Below, one piece after another: positions 35,618 to 45,117 of a stretch of DNA of 64,000 bases (position 1 is the first letter of the stretch; the number at the start of each line of letters is the position of its first letter). The position numbers were made by a program, and so were the translations under genes. The notes beneath the pieces were generated by a model. It was not told the DNA's origin. It searched no databases and saw nothing but the letters and a program-made list of their open reading frames with translations. This DNA is from Lentihominibacter hominis (GTDB lineage: Bacteria; Bacillota; Clostridia; Peptostreptococcales; Anaerovoracaceae): the NCBI RefSeq assembly GCF_014385065.1, contig NZ_JACRTA010000001.1, positions 930,001 to 994,000 on the forward strand, in the 5' to 3' direction.

Positions 35618-37364
35618 AAGAAAACCGAAGATGCAGAAAACTCTAATGCTGACAGATAAAGGATATAAGGACCTCAAAAAGGCTGTAGCAGCATGCACTG
35701 TTACAAACTTTTCAATGTTTATTCCGTCCATGATTATGCTTCTGGTAATTATGGAGCTTATGAAGCCATTCACCGGAGGAAATGTTTCATGGATTAACAT
35801 GTGGCTTTATTTTGCCGGGGGAATTGCAGGTGCAGTGCTTGTGTTTTTGTGCAGCAAAAATGATTATAAAAAAACGTATGTAGTATCTTATATGGAAAGT
35901 GAAAATGCAAGGACGTCTCTTGCAGAACATATAAGAAAACTTCCTATGAGCGTATTTAATTCAAAGAATCTGTCTGAACTTACTACAAATATGATGGGGG
36001 ACGTGGCAACTACGGAACATGTCTTGAGCCACATATATCCTCAGATGATATCAAATATGATAACTATTACTGTGGTGTGCGTGATGTTCGCTTTTTATGA
36101 CTGGCGTATGGCTCTTGCGATATTCATTTCTGTTCCTGTGGCTTTTCTAATCATATTTGCCAGCAAACGTATTCAGGAAAAACTGGGAAGAAAACATGAT
36201 AAAGCTAAATTGGAAGCTTCGCAGCAGGTTCAGGAGTACATAGAAGGGATTAAGGTGATCAAGGCATGCAATTTGGACGGTGAACAGTTTGAGGCGTTGG
36301 AAAATGCCCTCAGGACTATGAAAAAACTGGCAATAAAAATGGAATTTGGATCCGGTGTCTTTGTAACAGGAGCACAGATGATTCTTCAATCAGGCATAGG
36401 AATAACAGTTTTTACGGGTACATCTCTTTTGATGAGCGGAAAAATAGAACTCGTACCTATGCTGCTTTGTCTTACCATAGTTACGAGAATATACGGGCCA
36501 ATATTGACAGAACTGACTCTTCTTCCTGAACTGTTTTATCATAAAATAGCAATAAAGAGAATGCGTACGCTTATGAGTATTAAACCTATGGAAGGGGATG
36601 AGCAGAAGCCGGTAAAAGAATATGACATCACACTTAATAATGTTAGCTTCCGGTATAATGATCAAGGGGAAGATACAATAAAGAGTGTGGATATAACAGT
36701 TCCTGCAGGAGGAGTTACAGCTCTGGTTGGTCCAAGTGGAAGCGGGAAGAGCACCGTATCGCGGCTGATAGCCAGATTCTGGGATGTAGATGAAGGAAGT
36801 GTAAAGATTGGAGGTATAGATGTTAAAGAGCTTGATCCTGAACATTTGATGGAATATATGTCTTTTGTGTTTCAGGACGTAGTACTTTTTAATGATACGG
36901 TTTATAATAATATAAAAATCGGCAATATGGATGCCTCTGAAGAACAGGTGCTTGAAGCTGCCAGAGCAGCGCGCTGTGATGAATTTGCCAATAAAATGCC
37001 TAATGGATATAATACCATGCTGGGGGAAAACGGAAGTACTCTTTCCGGAGGAGAGAGGCAGAGGATCTCCATAGCAAGAGCTCTTCTCAAAGATGCTCCT
37101 ATAGTACTTCTGGATGAAGCTACAGCAAGTCTTGATCCGGAAAGTGAGGCATATATTCAGGAGGCAATAAGCAGGCTGATAATGAATAAAACGGTATTAG
37201 TAATAGCCCACAGACTGCGAACTATAGAAACAGCGGATAAAATTATTGTTCTTGATGAAGGAAAGGTTGTAGAACAAGGTACGCATAAGGATCTGATGAA
37301 AAAGGAAGGTCTTTATAGGAGACTGTATAGTATTCAGCAGGAAAGTTTAGGCTGGAGTGTATAA
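35610..37364 (+). CDS. Heterodimeric ABC transporter, fused subunit 2 (IrtB/YbtQ-like)
   Basis: The protein has 584 residues: membrane domain (30-330), Walker A GPSGSGKST, signature LSGGERQRISIARAL, and LLDEATASLDPESE. It starts within the end of subunit 1 (8-base overlap). A perfect 16-pair terminator follows, closing the five-gene operon. Fe-siderophore or metallophore uptake is the best guess from subunit architecture and the operator, but no periplasmic-type binding protein is encoded. Confidence 0.85.
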   Translation: MDERKPKMQKTLMLTDKGYKDLKKAVAACTVTNFSMFIPSMIMLLVIMELMKPFTGGNVSWINMWLYFAGGIAGAVLVFLCSKNDYKKTYVVSYMESENARTSLAEHIRKLPMSVFNSKNLSELTTNMMGDVATTEHVLSHIYPQMISNMITITVVCVMFAFYDWRMALAIFISVPVAFLIIFASKRIQEKLGRKHDKAKLEASQQVQEYIEGIKVIKACNLDGEQFEALENALRTMKKLAIKMEFGSGVFVTGAQMILQSGIGITVFTGTSLLMSGKIELVPMLLCLTIVTRIYGPILTELTLLPELFYHKIAIKRMRTLMSIKPMEGDEQKPVKEYDITLNNVSFRYNDQGEDTIKSVDITVPAGGVTALVGPSGSGKSTVSRLIARFWDVDEGSVKIGGIDVKELDPEHLMEYMSFVFQDVVLFNDTVYNNIKIGNMDASEEQVLEAARAARCDEFANKMPNGYNTMLGENGSTLSGGERQRISIARALLKDAPIVLLDEATASLDPESEAYIQEAISRLIMNKTVLVIAHRLRTIETADKIIVLDEGKVVEQGTHKDLMKKEGLYRRLYSIQQESLGWSV

Positions 37365-37372
37365 AAAGCTTT

Positions 37373-37416
37373 GAATATCTCTGATCACGCAATTGTGATC
37401 AGAGATATTCTTTTTT
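37373..37416 (+). terminator. Terminator of the ECF/ABC operon
   Basis: Sixteen perfectly paired bases (37373-37388 with 37395-37410) around GCAATT, followed by six T. Confidence 0.95.
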
Positions 37417-37439
37417 AATGTGTATTTTTGCCAATATCA

Positions 37440-37468
37440 TTGACAATGCTAAAATGCTATTATATAAT
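37440..37468 (+). promoter_or_regulatory. Promoter of the acyl-CoA ligase/thioesterase operon
   Basis: Consensus TTGACA and TATAAT at 17-base spacing, 38 bases upstream of the ligase start; no operator-like dyad is obvious. Confidence 0.9.
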
Positions 37469-37506
37469 GCAAAATATGATTAATATGATTGAAGGAGAAT
37501 AAAATA

Positions 37507-39162
37507 ATGAGAACATATAATGATAAGATGTTTACTGAAACGTTTGAACGAGAGTATACATGGCTTAATGGATTTATGAGAAATGTAAGACGTTACGGCA
37601 GTCATACAGCTCTGATAGATCCGCTGACTGAACGTCAGTGGGATTACAGTCAGCTTAATTCGGAGGCGAACAGACTTGCTGATGCTTTGAAAAAAGACGG
37701 TGTGGGCAAGAATGATGTAGTTATGTCAGTTCTGGTCAACTGCCCTGAATTTTGTTTTTCTTATATAGGACCGAGAAAGATAGGCGCCATTTTAAATCTT
37801 GCCAATTTTAAGCTTTCATCGGGAGAGCTGTCTTTGCTTATAGACCATAATCGGCCTAAAGTGGTGATATACGCAGCGGAAGTCTGCGAAATGGTCACAG
37901 AAGCGTTGGAAATGGCAAACTATAAACCTGTCAGCGCAGTAATGGCTGATAATCTTGATAATACTATACTTCCTGAGGGGCATATATCGTATGATGATTA
38001 TGTGGAAGGAAAATCAAGAGAAAATCCGGAGAAAGATTTTGAGCCTCATATTTACGATGAAGTGGTGAGAATGTGTACAAGTGGGACATCGTCGCTGCCT
38101 AAAAGTGTACCTATCAATGATATAAATGAAGTTTTGTCAGCTCACGATGCTATTATGCATTATCCTCTTAATTTTAAGGATGTTTGCATGAACATGACCC
38201 CTTTGTTTCACAGAGGGGGAAGCCATTCAGGCGGAACATGCCCGACTTTTTATGTAGGTGCAACATTGGTGCTGATGAGGACGTTTTCACCGAGAACAAC
38301 TTTGCAGTATGTAGAAAAGTACGGAATAACATATCTTACAGGGTCTCCTGCTACGCTGGAAATGTTGGCTCATGTACAGGAAAAAACTCCATTTGATCTT
38401 TCCAGACTGAGAGGCCTTGTCACTATGGGAGCCCCTCTTGAAAAGGCCGCCTGCAAGAGATATCTTGAAATCCTTACTCCTAATATACTGAATGGATACG
38501 GAACTACTGAAACTTTCTGGAATTCATTCCTTAGACCTTACGATCTGCCTGACTATGCAGGAACTGTAGGGGGGAGTTGTATAGATGATGAAGTAAGAGT
38601 AGTAAAGATATATGAGGATAGAAAAGCCGAACCTGATGATATAGTGCCTATGGATAATGAAACAGTTGGTGAGATTATTCTCTGTTCACCTGCTAAGAGC
38701 AGCTACAGTTATTATAATAATCCTGAAGAAGAAGAAAAGAAATTTTATAAGGGCTGGATGTATACCGCTGATGTAGGCTGCTGGGATGAGAATCTGTATG
38801 TAACTGTCAACGGCAGAAAGGATGATATGATAGTATGCTCTGCCGAAAATATTTATCCTACACAGATAGAGGAAATTTTAAATGAGTTTGACAAAGTATC
38901 TGATTCCATAGTTACTTCCGTACCGGATAAAGCAAGAGGGCAGGCTGTGGTTGCTTACGTAGTGGCTAAAGATGAATCTCTGACTGTTGCTGAGCTGTCT
39001 GAATTCTGCACAGCTCATCCTATGCTTTCAGCTTATAAAAAACCAAGATGGTTTAGGATCGTGGACAGTCTTCCTCATACAGCTACAGGAAAGAAGATAC
39101 ATTATCTTATGAAACAGCAGGCAGAAGAGGATCTTAAAAACGGACTTTTAAAGAGAAAATAG
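37507..39162 (+). CDS. AMP-forming acyl-CoA synthetase (acyl-adenylating family)
   Basis: The protein has 551 residues of the ANL superfamily. P-loop region MCTSGTSSLPKSVP is an unusual variant of the common SGTTGxPKG, but further motifs are normal: NGYGTTETFW, GWMYTADVGCW, VNGRKDDMIV and the catalytic lysine in HTATGKKIHYLM. It activates a carboxylic acid to its CoA thioester; chain length is unknown. The ATG lies nine bases after GAAGGAG. The thioesterase encoded next suggests an aromatic or fatty acyl-CoA pathway. Confidence 0.85.
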   Translation: MRTYNDKMFTETFEREYTWLNGFMRNVRRYGSHTALIDPLTERQWDYSQLNSEANRLADALKKDGVGKNDVVMSVLVNCPEFCFSYIGPRKIGAILNLANFKLSSGELSLLIDHNRPKVVIYAAEVCEMVTEALEMANYKPVSAVMADNLDNTILPEGHISYDDYVEGKSRENPEKDFEPHIYDEVVRMCTSGTSSLPKSVPINDINEVLSAHDAIMHYPLNFKDVCMNMTPLFHRGGSHSGGTCPTFYVGATLVLMRTFSPRTTLQYVEKYGITYLTGSPATLEMLAHVQEKTPFDLSRLRGLVTMGAPLEKAACKRYLEILTPNILNGYGTTETFWNSFLRPYDLPDYAGTVGGSCIDDEVRVVKIYEDRKAEPDDIVPMDNETVGEIILCSPAKSSYSYYNNPEEEEKKFYKGWMYTADVGCWDENLYVTVNGRKDDMIVCSAENIYPTQIEEILNEFDKVSDSIVTSVPDKARGQAVVAYVVAKDESLTVAELSEFCTAHPMLSAYKKPRWFRIVDSLPHTATGKKIHYLMKQQAEEDLKNGLLKRK

Positions 39163-39176
39163 AGAGGGTGTTATAA

Positions 39177-39590
39177 ATGTGGGAATATAGACGGAGAGTC
39201 AGGTATTATGAAACCGATAAGATGGGTGTAGTGCATCATTCAAACTATCTGAGACTTATAGAGGACGCCCGCATGGACTGGATTGGGGATCATGTAATGA
39301 ATTATAATGATATGGAGAAGATGGGTGTGATAATACCCGTAGTCAATGCTTCAGGAAATTTCAGAGCATTTCTCCGGTATGATGATCTTTTCTCTGTGAA
39401 AATGGAGCTAACTAAGTTTACGGGAGTCAGAATGAGATTTCAATATAAAGTGCATAATGCCAAAACCGGTGAACTTTGTTATGATGGTGACAGTGAACAT
39501 TATTTTGCTGAGGATAAAAATTACAGACCGATTTCACTAAAACGTAAATTCCCTAAACTTTATGGGGCTTTTGAAAGTTTATTGAAATAG
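39177..39590 (+). CDS. Acyl-CoA thioesterase of the YbgC/4-hydroxybenzoyl-CoA type
   Basis: This 137-residue single hotdog-fold protein has the signature YYETDKMGVVHHSNYLRLIEDAR, whose Asp is catalytic in the 4HBT family. It hydrolyses acyl-CoA thioesters in the cytoplasm. It follows the acyl-CoA synthetase after 14 bases in one operon, which would make and break CoA esters of the same acid. Confidence 0.88.
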   Translation: MWEYRRRVRYYETDKMGVVHHSNYLRLIEDARMDWIGDHVMNYNDMEKMGVIIPVVNASGNFRAFLRYDDLFSVKMELTKFTGVRMRFQYKVHNAKTGELCYDGDSEHYFAEDKNYRPISLKRKFPKLYGAFESLLK

Positions 39591-39601
39591 AATTGCTGAT
39601 T

Positions 39602-39636
39602 AAAAATACGGTGCAGATTATTTGCACCGTATTTTT
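39602..39636. terminator. Bidirectional terminator between thioesterase gene and ftsH
   Basis: AAAAATACGGTGCA and TGCACCGTATTTTT are perfect 14-base arms with a 7-base loop, serving the two convergent genes. Confidence 0.93.
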
Positions 39637-39647
39637 AATTTTTATAT

Positions 39648-41489
39648 TTATTTCTTGTGATCCTTTTCTTCTTTTTCTTCTTTCTTCAGGAGATTCATAA
39701 ACTCTTCTCCGGTAATGGTCTCCTTTTCAAATAAGAATTGGGCTAATTTATCAAGTTTATTGCGGTTTTCCATCAAAATCTTTTTAGCCTTTTCATGTTG
39801 TTGCTTAATGATACTTACTACTTTTTTATCTATTTCATTCTGGGTATCTGCGGAGCATACTAATGAGGTGTCTCCTCCAAGATATTGATTGTTTACGGTT
39901 TCCAAGGCTACCATGTCGAAGTCATCACTCATGCCATATCTGGTTATCATGGCTCTGGCGAGCTTGGTGGCCTGTTCTATATCGTTTGCTGCTCCTGTAG
40001 TTATTTCACTGAAAATTATTTCTTCTGCAGCGCGCCCGCCTGTAAGCGTGGCAATTTTATTTTCGATTTCCTGTTTGGTCAGCAGATATCTGTCATCTTC
40101 CTCCACCTGAAGTGTGTAGCCTAAAGCTCCGGATGTACGGGGGATAATAGTGATTTTTTGGACAGGCGCTGTATGAGTTTGCATAGCAGCTACGAGAGCA
40201 TGTCCTATTTCATGATAGGCAACTACTTTTCTTTCCTTATCGGATAATACCGAATTTTTCTTCTGATATCCGGCGATAACAGTTTCTATACTTTCTTCGA
40301 GGTCATCCTGATGAACGACCTTTCGTCCGTTCCTAACTGCTCGGAGAGCAGCTTCGTTGATTATATTGGCAAGCTCTGCGCCGGATGCGCCGGAAGCCAT
40401 ACGGGCAATAGTGTGGAAGTCCACATCATCTGCGGCCTTTATTTTTTTCGCATGAACTTTGAGGATAGCTTCTCTTCCTATGATATCAGGCAGCTCAACC
40501 GGTATGCGTCTGTCAAAGCGGCCGGGTCTTGTAAGAGCCGGATCAAGAGATTCCGGTCTGTTGGTGGCAGATAGTATGATTACCCCTGCATTTTCCTGAA
40601 AGCCGTCCATTTCAGTCAAAAGCTGATTTAATGTCTGTTCGCGTTCATCATTTCCTGCTACTCGGTCATCTCTTTTTTTCCCGATAGCATCTATCTCATC
40701 TATAAAGACGATACATGGAGATTTTTCCTTGGCCTGCTTAAAAAGATCTCGGACCTTGGAGGCGCCCATTCCTACAAACATTTCCACAAATTCAGAACCT
40801 GAAATGGAAAAAAACGGGACGTTTGATTCTCCTGCCACGGCTTTTGCCAGCATGGTTTTACCTGTACCCGGAGGGCCTACTAATAATATGCCTTTAGGCA
40901 TTGAGGCACCTACTTCCGTATATTTTTCAGGATTATGAAGATAATCGACGATCTCCGAAAGGCTTTCTTTTGCTTCGTCTTCTCCTGCTACATCGCTGAA
41001 TCGAATACCTTCGGTAGACTGCACATATATTTTCGCATTGCTTTTTCCCATTCCGAAGGACATGGCTCCTTTTCCGCCGGCTTGATCCACCATTTTCTTT
41101 CTGAGATACTCTCCAAAGCCGATGAAAATAATAAGCGGCAATACAGCGGAAAGCAACAGAGAAAGCATGGGAGATGTATTTCTTTGGATGTCTTTAGTAA
41201 ACTTAGCTCCGGATTCATAAAGGCGTTCTGTGAGCGTAGGATCTTCCATGGGGCCTGTTTTGTAGATCTTCTTTTCTTTTTTATCAGTGAATATGATTTC
41301 GCCGTCTTTTATTTCGACATCACCTATATTCTTTTTTTCTATCATACTCATAAACTTGCCGTAATCAACTTCGGCAGCCTGCTGACGCGTCATCATAGGC
41401 ATTACAAACACGTTGAAAAGCAGCAGTAGGAGAAGGATGCCGATGTAATAGTAGGCCATTGGTCTTTTAGGTGATTTTACTTCTTTCAT
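39648..41489 (-). CDS. ftsH: ATP-dependent zinc metalloprotease FtsH
   Basis: This membrane-anchored protease (613 residues) has two N-terminal helices (about 12-32 and 110-130) flanking an extracytoplasmic domain, an AAA module with Walker A GPPGTGKT near 205 and Walker [35 protein letters not shown], and zinc site HEIGH near residue 425. It degrades misfolded membrane proteins and short-lived regulators. The usual neighbours tilS and hpt are not present; the gene stands alone, convergent with the thioesterase gene. The acidic/lysine-rich tail [10 protein letters not shown] is normal. Confidence 0.96.
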   Translation of the reverse strand: MKEVKSPKRPMAYYYIGILLLLLLFNVFVMPMMTRQQAAEVDYGKFMSMIEKKNIGDVEIKDGEIIFTDKKEKKIYKTGPMEDPTLTERLYESGAKFTKDIQRNTSPMLSLLLSAVLPLIIFIGFGEYLRKKMVDQAGGKGAMSFGMGKSNAKIYVQSTEGIRFSDVAGEDEAKESLSEIVDYLHNPEKYTEVGASMPKGILLVGPPGTGKTMLAKAVAGESNVPFFSISGSEFVEMFVGMGASKVRDLFKQAKEKSPCIVFIDEIDAIGKKRDDRVAGNDEREQTLNQLLTEMDGFQENAGVIILSATNRPESLDPALTRPGRFDRRIPVELPDIIGREAILKVHAKKIKAADDVDFHTIARMASGASGAELANIINEAALRAVRNGRKVVHQDDLEESIETVIAGYQKKNSVLSDKERKVVAYHEIGHALVAAMQTHTAPVQKITIIPRTSGALGYTLQVEEDDRYLLTKQEIENKIATLTGGRAAEEIIFSEITTGAANDIEQATKLARAMITRYGMSDDFDMVALETVNNQYLGGDTSLVCSADTQNEIDKKVVSIIKQQHEKAKKILMENRNKLDKLAQFLFEKETITGEEFMNLLKKEEKEEKDHKK

Positions 41490-41553
41490 AAAGATCTCCT
41501 TTCATTTTTTTGAGCTGCAGACAGTTATATACATCCGAGAGATGTGCTTAACT

Positions 41554-42438
41554 TTATATGGAGCTTTTGAATTTCTTGATAATATCAAGGAAGAGCGAAG
41601 CTGCCGGATTCAAAAGTGATTTTTTCCATGCTACGGCACAGCCGAGACAATAATTATCATCAATAGGAACTATTTCGAGGTCGCAGTATGAAGGATCGTC
41701 CGGAAGCATTCTGGGAAGTATCGAGATTCCTAATCCTGCGCTTACAGACAGTATTACAGATCTGATATCATTAAACTGATTTATGATTGAGGGAGAAAAT
41801 CTGTGGGTTCTGCAGAAATTCATTATCTGCATATAAAGTATAGGATTTTCTTCTTCGGAAAGAATTATGAATTTTTGCTTCCGAAGGGATTGAATATCAG
41901 TATTGTTTTTTTTGCTGAAATCGGCCGGCAGTATAAAATTGAGCTGATCAGTGTGTATTTCGAGCATATCGAATTCATCACTGTCCGGAAGCATATCTGT
42001 ATAAAGAAAGTGAAAATCATATGGGTCGTCATTTTCATCTATGAGTACATCTCCTCCGGAAACATATGTGATATCCACTACGATATTGGGATATGCAAGA
42101 CCGAATGTTTTGAGACATTCTTTTAAAAATGTGTCAGATGTGGTAACTGTAGCTATGGAAAGGCGCCCTTCAGCGCCGTCGTGAAGCTGTTTGACTGCAT
42201 AGGAGCCTTTTCGCGCAGCTTCCAGAATTTCCTGAGCATAGGGGATAAAGGTGCGGCCTTCTGCAGTAAGTTGTACGTCACGTTTAGTTCTGTAAAAAAG
42301 TTTGACGCCAAGCTGCTGCTCCAGATCATTTATGTGCCTGCTTATAGTAGACTGGGGCACTCCGTTTTGACGGGCGGCATTTGTGAAATTCAGCATTTTG
42401 CTTACAGAAAGAAAGCTTTTTATTTGATTAAGATGCAT
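41554..42438 (-). CDS. LysR-family transcriptional regulator
   Basis: The protein has 294 residues. The N-terminal winged helix (LNQIKSFLSVSKMLNFTNAARQNGVPQSTISRHINDLEQQLGVKLF) is classic LysR; the remaining 200 residues are the periplasmic-binding-like effector domain. It is transcribed divergently from fabF, with a perfect dyad in the gap, so it probably controls fabF, itself, or both; the ligand is unknown. Confidence 0.92.
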   Translation of the reverse strand: MHLNQIKSFLSVSKMLNFTNAARQNGVPQSTISRHINDLEQQLGVKLFYRTKRDVQLTAEGRTFIPYAQEILEAARKGSYAVKQLHDGAEGRLSIATVTTSDTFLKECLKTFGLAYPNIVVDITYVSGGDVLIDENDDPYDFHFLYTDMLPDSDEFDMLEIHTDQLNFILPADFSKKNNTDIQSLRKQKFIILSEEENPILYMQIMNFCRTHRFSPSIINQFNDIRSVILSVSAGLGISILPRMLPDDPSYCDLEIVPIDDNYCLGCAVAWKKSLLNPAASLFLDIIKKFKSSI

Positions 42439-42467
42439 TCTTTATACCTCGTTTGTTGACACTGATT

Positions 42468-42488
42468 TTTGATGATGGTATCATCAAA
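42468..42488. promoter_or_regulatory. Perfect dyad between lysR-type gene and fabF, candidate operator
   Basis: TTTGATGAT-GGT-ATCATCAAA is a 9-base perfect inverted repeat, 29 bases before the regulator start and about 105 bases before fabF. LysR proteins bind such interrupted palindromes near their own divergent promoters. A -10-like TATAAT for fabF lies near 42551. Confidence 0.6.
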
Positions 42489-42593
42489 TCAGCAGAGAAC
42501 ACTTATCCGAAAAAACAGTGTTTTTCAAATATTTATCCGATTTTGCTATTATATAATATGTTGGCGGATATGTAAAGGTCGCAGGGAGGATTT

Positions 42594-43820
42594 ATGGACA
42601 CAAAAGGAGAAAAGATAGTAGTCACAGGAATGGGCGCAGTCACTCCTATAGGATGCGGTGTGGAAGAGTACTGGAATAATCTGATAAATGGAGTATGCGG
42701 TATAAACAGAATTACGAGATTTAATGCTGATGATCTGGCTGTTAAAATAGCAGCGGAAGTTACAGATTTTGATATTGAAGCATATATGCCAAAGAAGGTC
42801 ATCCACGAAACTGATGCCTTCACTCAGTATGCTTATGTGGCGGCCAAGGAAGCGCTTGGCGAGAATCTTCCGGCAGCTCCAGAAAGAACAGGCATCGTAA
42901 TGGGTACTGCCATGGCAGGTGTGGCTACTACGGCAGCTACACAGGAAGTTCTGACCAATGCAGTTCATAAAAATGTGGGGCCAAGATTTGTTCCGCGTAT
43001 ACTGGGAAATATTGCAGCGGCACAGATTGCAATATCTTACGGAATATGTGGACCAAGCTCAACCCTGTCAACGGCCTGCGCTTCGGGGTGTGATGCTGTA
43101 TCCATGGCAGCTATGCTGCTTCTTGCAGATGAAGCGGATGCGGTATTGGCAGTAGGCTCGGAAAGTATCCTCTGCCCTCTGGTTATATATTCTCTTGCCA
43201 ATGCTCATACTCTGTCAAGAGCAAATGATGATCCGGCGCATGCCTGCAGACCTTTTGATGTTAACAGAAACGGCTTTGTCATAGGAGAAGGCGGAGGCGC
43301 ATTGGTGCTGGAAAAAGAAGCTCATGCGAGAAATCGCGGCGCTGTCATTTATGCAGAGCTTGCCGGATGGGCAAACAACAATGATGCGTTTCATGTCACA
43401 AAGTCCGATCCTGAGGGGAAAATGTCTGCGGAATGTATGAGGAAAGCTTTGTCGAGAGCAGGAATGAAGCCTGAGGATGTGGATTACATAAACGCTCACG
43501 GAACAGGAACGAAGCTGGGTGATCAGGCAGAGATGGCTGCTCTTAAGGCAGTTTTCGGAGATTGCCGTCCTGCGGTAAGTTCTACTAAGGGCGCTACGGG
43601 ACATGTAATGGGAGGAGGCGGACTCACTGAGTCCATAGCTTGTATTCAGGCAATGAGGTATGGTATTATACCGCCTACATTAAATCTGGATGAACCTGAG
43701 GAGGATTTTGACTTTGTTGCCGGGGTTTGCCGAAAACAGAAGGTGGATATCGCCATGACCACAGCGTTCGGATTCGGAGGTCAGAATGCCGGACTGGTTT
43801 TCAGGAAATATGAGGGATAA
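42594..43820 (+). CDS. fabF: 3-oxoacyl-[acyl-carrier-protein] synthase II
   Basis: The condensing enzyme has 408 residues, with the catalytic triad visible: Cys in LSTACASGCDAV (near 163), His in NAHGTGTKLGD, His in KGATGHVMGGGG. It elongates acyl-ACP with malonyl-ACP in fatty acid synthesis. Unlike the usual arrangement it is not in a fab cluster but alone, facing a LysR gene, so it may be an accessory copy with a special substrate or regulation. Confidence 0.92.
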   Translation: MDTKGEKIVVTGMGAVTPIGCGVEEYWNNLINGVCGINRITRFNADDLAVKIAAEVTDFDIEAYMPKKVIHETDAFTQYAYVAAKEALGENLPAAPERTGIVMGTAMAGVATTAATQEVLTNAVHKNVGPRFVPRILGNIAAAQIAISYGICGPSSTLSTACASGCDAVSMAAMLLLADEADAVLAVGSESILCPLVIYSLANAHTLSRANDDPAHACRPFDVNRNGFVIGEGGGALVLEKEAHARNRGAVIYAELAGWANNNDAFHVTKSDPEGKMSAECMRKALSRAGMKPEDVDYINAHGTGTKLGDQAEMAALKAVFGDCRPAVSSTKGATGHVMGGGGLTESIACIQAMRYGIIPPTLNLDEPEEDFDFVAGVCRKQKVDIAMTTAFGFGGQNAGLVFRKYEG

Positions 43821-43835
43821 ATCTGCAAAAAAACT

Positions 43836-43864
43836 TTGACAAGATAGCCTTATGCGTGTAAAAT
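43836..43864 (+). promoter_or_regulatory. Promoter of rplM-rpsI
   Basis: TTGACA (43836-43841) and TAAAAT (43859-43864) with 17-base spacing, only 16 bases after the fabF stop. Transcription should start about position 43871, inside the hairpin that terminates fabF. Confidence 0.85.
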
Positions 43865-43865
43865 G

Positions 43866-43895
43866 AATCTGTGTCGCATGCCGACACAGATTTTT
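43866..43895 (+). terminator. fabF terminator overlapping the rplM transcription start
   Basis: AATCTGTGTCG and CGACACAGATT (11-base perfect arms, 5-base loop) run into TTTTT. Read from fabF it is a full terminator; in transcripts started at the rplM promoter only the inner GTGTCG/CGACAC part would remain. Confidence 0.8.
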
Positions 43896-44092
43896 CGTGT
43901 GAGCAGGATGGATATCCGTCCGGGCCAGCACGGCTAAACAAAATAAGTTTTAGTAACGCCGAAAAAATTTTACGAAAGAGAATTTGCAGCCCTTTCATAA
44001 AATTCAGTAGGCAGGGCCGAAAAAGATTAAATTCCGGCAAACGCTGATAAGCTCACGGAGTTTTGATCCCAGTAGGTAGAAAGGAAAAGAAG
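43896..44092 (+). promoter_or_regulatory. Leader of rplM-rpsI, possible ribosomal-protein L13 leader RNA
   Basis: About 200 transcribed, non-coding bases before rplM with several short complementary stretches (for example GGATGGATATCCGTCC at 43906-43921). Many Bacillota carry an autoregulatory L13 leader here. I cannot match the consensus by eye, so this is a position-based suggestion. Confidence 0.35.
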
Positions 44093-44521
44093 ATGAGTTC
44101 ATTTATCGCAAAGCCTGCAGAAGTAGAACGTAAATGGTACGTTGTGGATGCTGAAGGCAAGAACTTGGGAAGAATGGCTTCGCAGATTGCCGCTGTTCTC
44201 AGAGGTAAGAATAAGCCGACTTACACGCCTCACGTTGATTGCGGGGATTACGTTATCGTTATCAATGCAGAGAAGGTAGAGGTAACAGGCAAAAAGAGAA
44301 AAGAAAAGATTTACAAGAGACATACCGGCTATCCGGGCGGTCTCAGAGAGCTGACTTTTGAAAAGATGATGGAAAAGCATCCTACAGAAGTTGTGAGACA
44401 CGCTGTAAAGGGCATGATGCCTAACGGAAAACTGGGCAGACAGATGTACAAGAAGTTAAAGGTATATGCAGGTCCTGAGCATGATCACGCTGCTCAGAAA
44501 CCGGAAGTTTTGGATATTTAA
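44093..44521 (+). CDS. rplM: 50S ribosomal protein L13
   Basis: The protein has 142 residues, standard length, with motifs [46 protein letters not shown] and [24 protein letters not shown]. It binds 23S rRNA early in large-subunit assembly. The start is the ATG preceded by AAAGGAAAAGAAG; an upstream in-frame ATT/ATG extension is not conserved. It is co-transcribed with rpsI 19 bases downstream. Confidence 0.97.
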   Translation: MSSFIAKPAEVERKWYVVDAEGKNLGRMASQIAAVLRGKNKPTYTPHVDCGDYVIVINAEKVEVTGKKRKEKIYKRHTGYPGGLRELTFEKMMEKHPTEVVRHAVKGMMPNGKLGRQMYKKLKVYAGPEHDHAAQKPEVLDI

Positions 44522-44540
44522 GGAAGGGAGGAATTAAACG

Positions 44541-44936
44541 ATGGCAAAAACACAGTATTACGGAACAGGAAGAAGAAAATCCTCAGTTGCTAGAGTTAGA
44601 TTAATCCCTGGTAACGGAAATATCACAGTTAACAAGAAGCCTCTGGATGATTACCTTGCACAGGAAATCGTAAAGAGAGAAGTTAAGAGACCTTTTGAAA
44701 TCGCAGGCTGCGAAGGTAAGTTCGATGTTATCGCAACAGTTCACGGCGGCGGCTACACAGGTCAGGCAGGAGCTTTAAGACACGGTATTTCAAGAGCCCT
44801 CTGTGAAGCAGACAGAGAAGCTTACAGACCGGCCCTCAAAGCGGCAGGATTCCTTACAAGAGACTCAAGAATGAAGGAAAGAAAGAAATACGGACTCAAG
44901 AAAGCAAGAAGAGCAAGTCAGTTCTCCAAACGTTAG
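44541..44936 (+). CDS. rpsI: 30S ribosomal protein S9
   Basis: The protein has 131 residues, with [16 protein letters not shown] at the N-terminus, [19 protein letters not shown], and the basic tail RRASQFSKR that reaches the P-site tRNA. Ribosome site AAGGGAGG. It is the last gene of the conserved rplM-rpsI operon. Confidence 0.98.
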   Translation: MAKTQYYGTGRRKSSVARVRLIPGNGNITVNKKPLDDYLAQEIVKREVKRPFEIAGCEGKFDVIATVHGGGYTGQAGALRHGISRALCEADREAYRPALKAAGFLTRDSRMKERKKYGLKKARRASQFSKR

Positions 44937-44961
44937 GGAGATCTATCCCAACGAAGAACGA

Positions 44962-45045
44962 GTTGCCAGAAGGTCCCCCGTCAGGATTGCCCGAAGCGAA
45001 GCAAGGTTGCAATCTACGGCGCAGACAACCAATCATTTTGGCAAC
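44962..45045 (+). other. Structured non-coding segment after rpsI
   Basis: Outer arms GTTGCCA (44962) and TGGCAAC (45039) enclose an inner stem GATTGC (44985) / GCAATC (45009), followed by a terminator. This layout of a closed outer helix with an inner hairpin suggests a small structured RNA or a 3' UTR element. I do not recognise a family. Confidence 0.3.
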
Positions 45046-45070
45046 AGCTCACATCACATTCGTGTGGAAC

Positions 45071-45107
45071 CCCCCGAATTCCAACCCTTGGAATCGGGGG
45101 ATTTTTT
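45071..45107 (+). terminator. Terminator of rplM-rpsI
   Basis: CCCCCGA..TTCCAA and TTGGAATCGGGGG form a GC-rich stem with one bulge, followed by ATTTTTT; the convergent LuxR gene ends just beyond. Confidence 0.92.
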
Positions 45108-45117
45108 CGTATTTATT

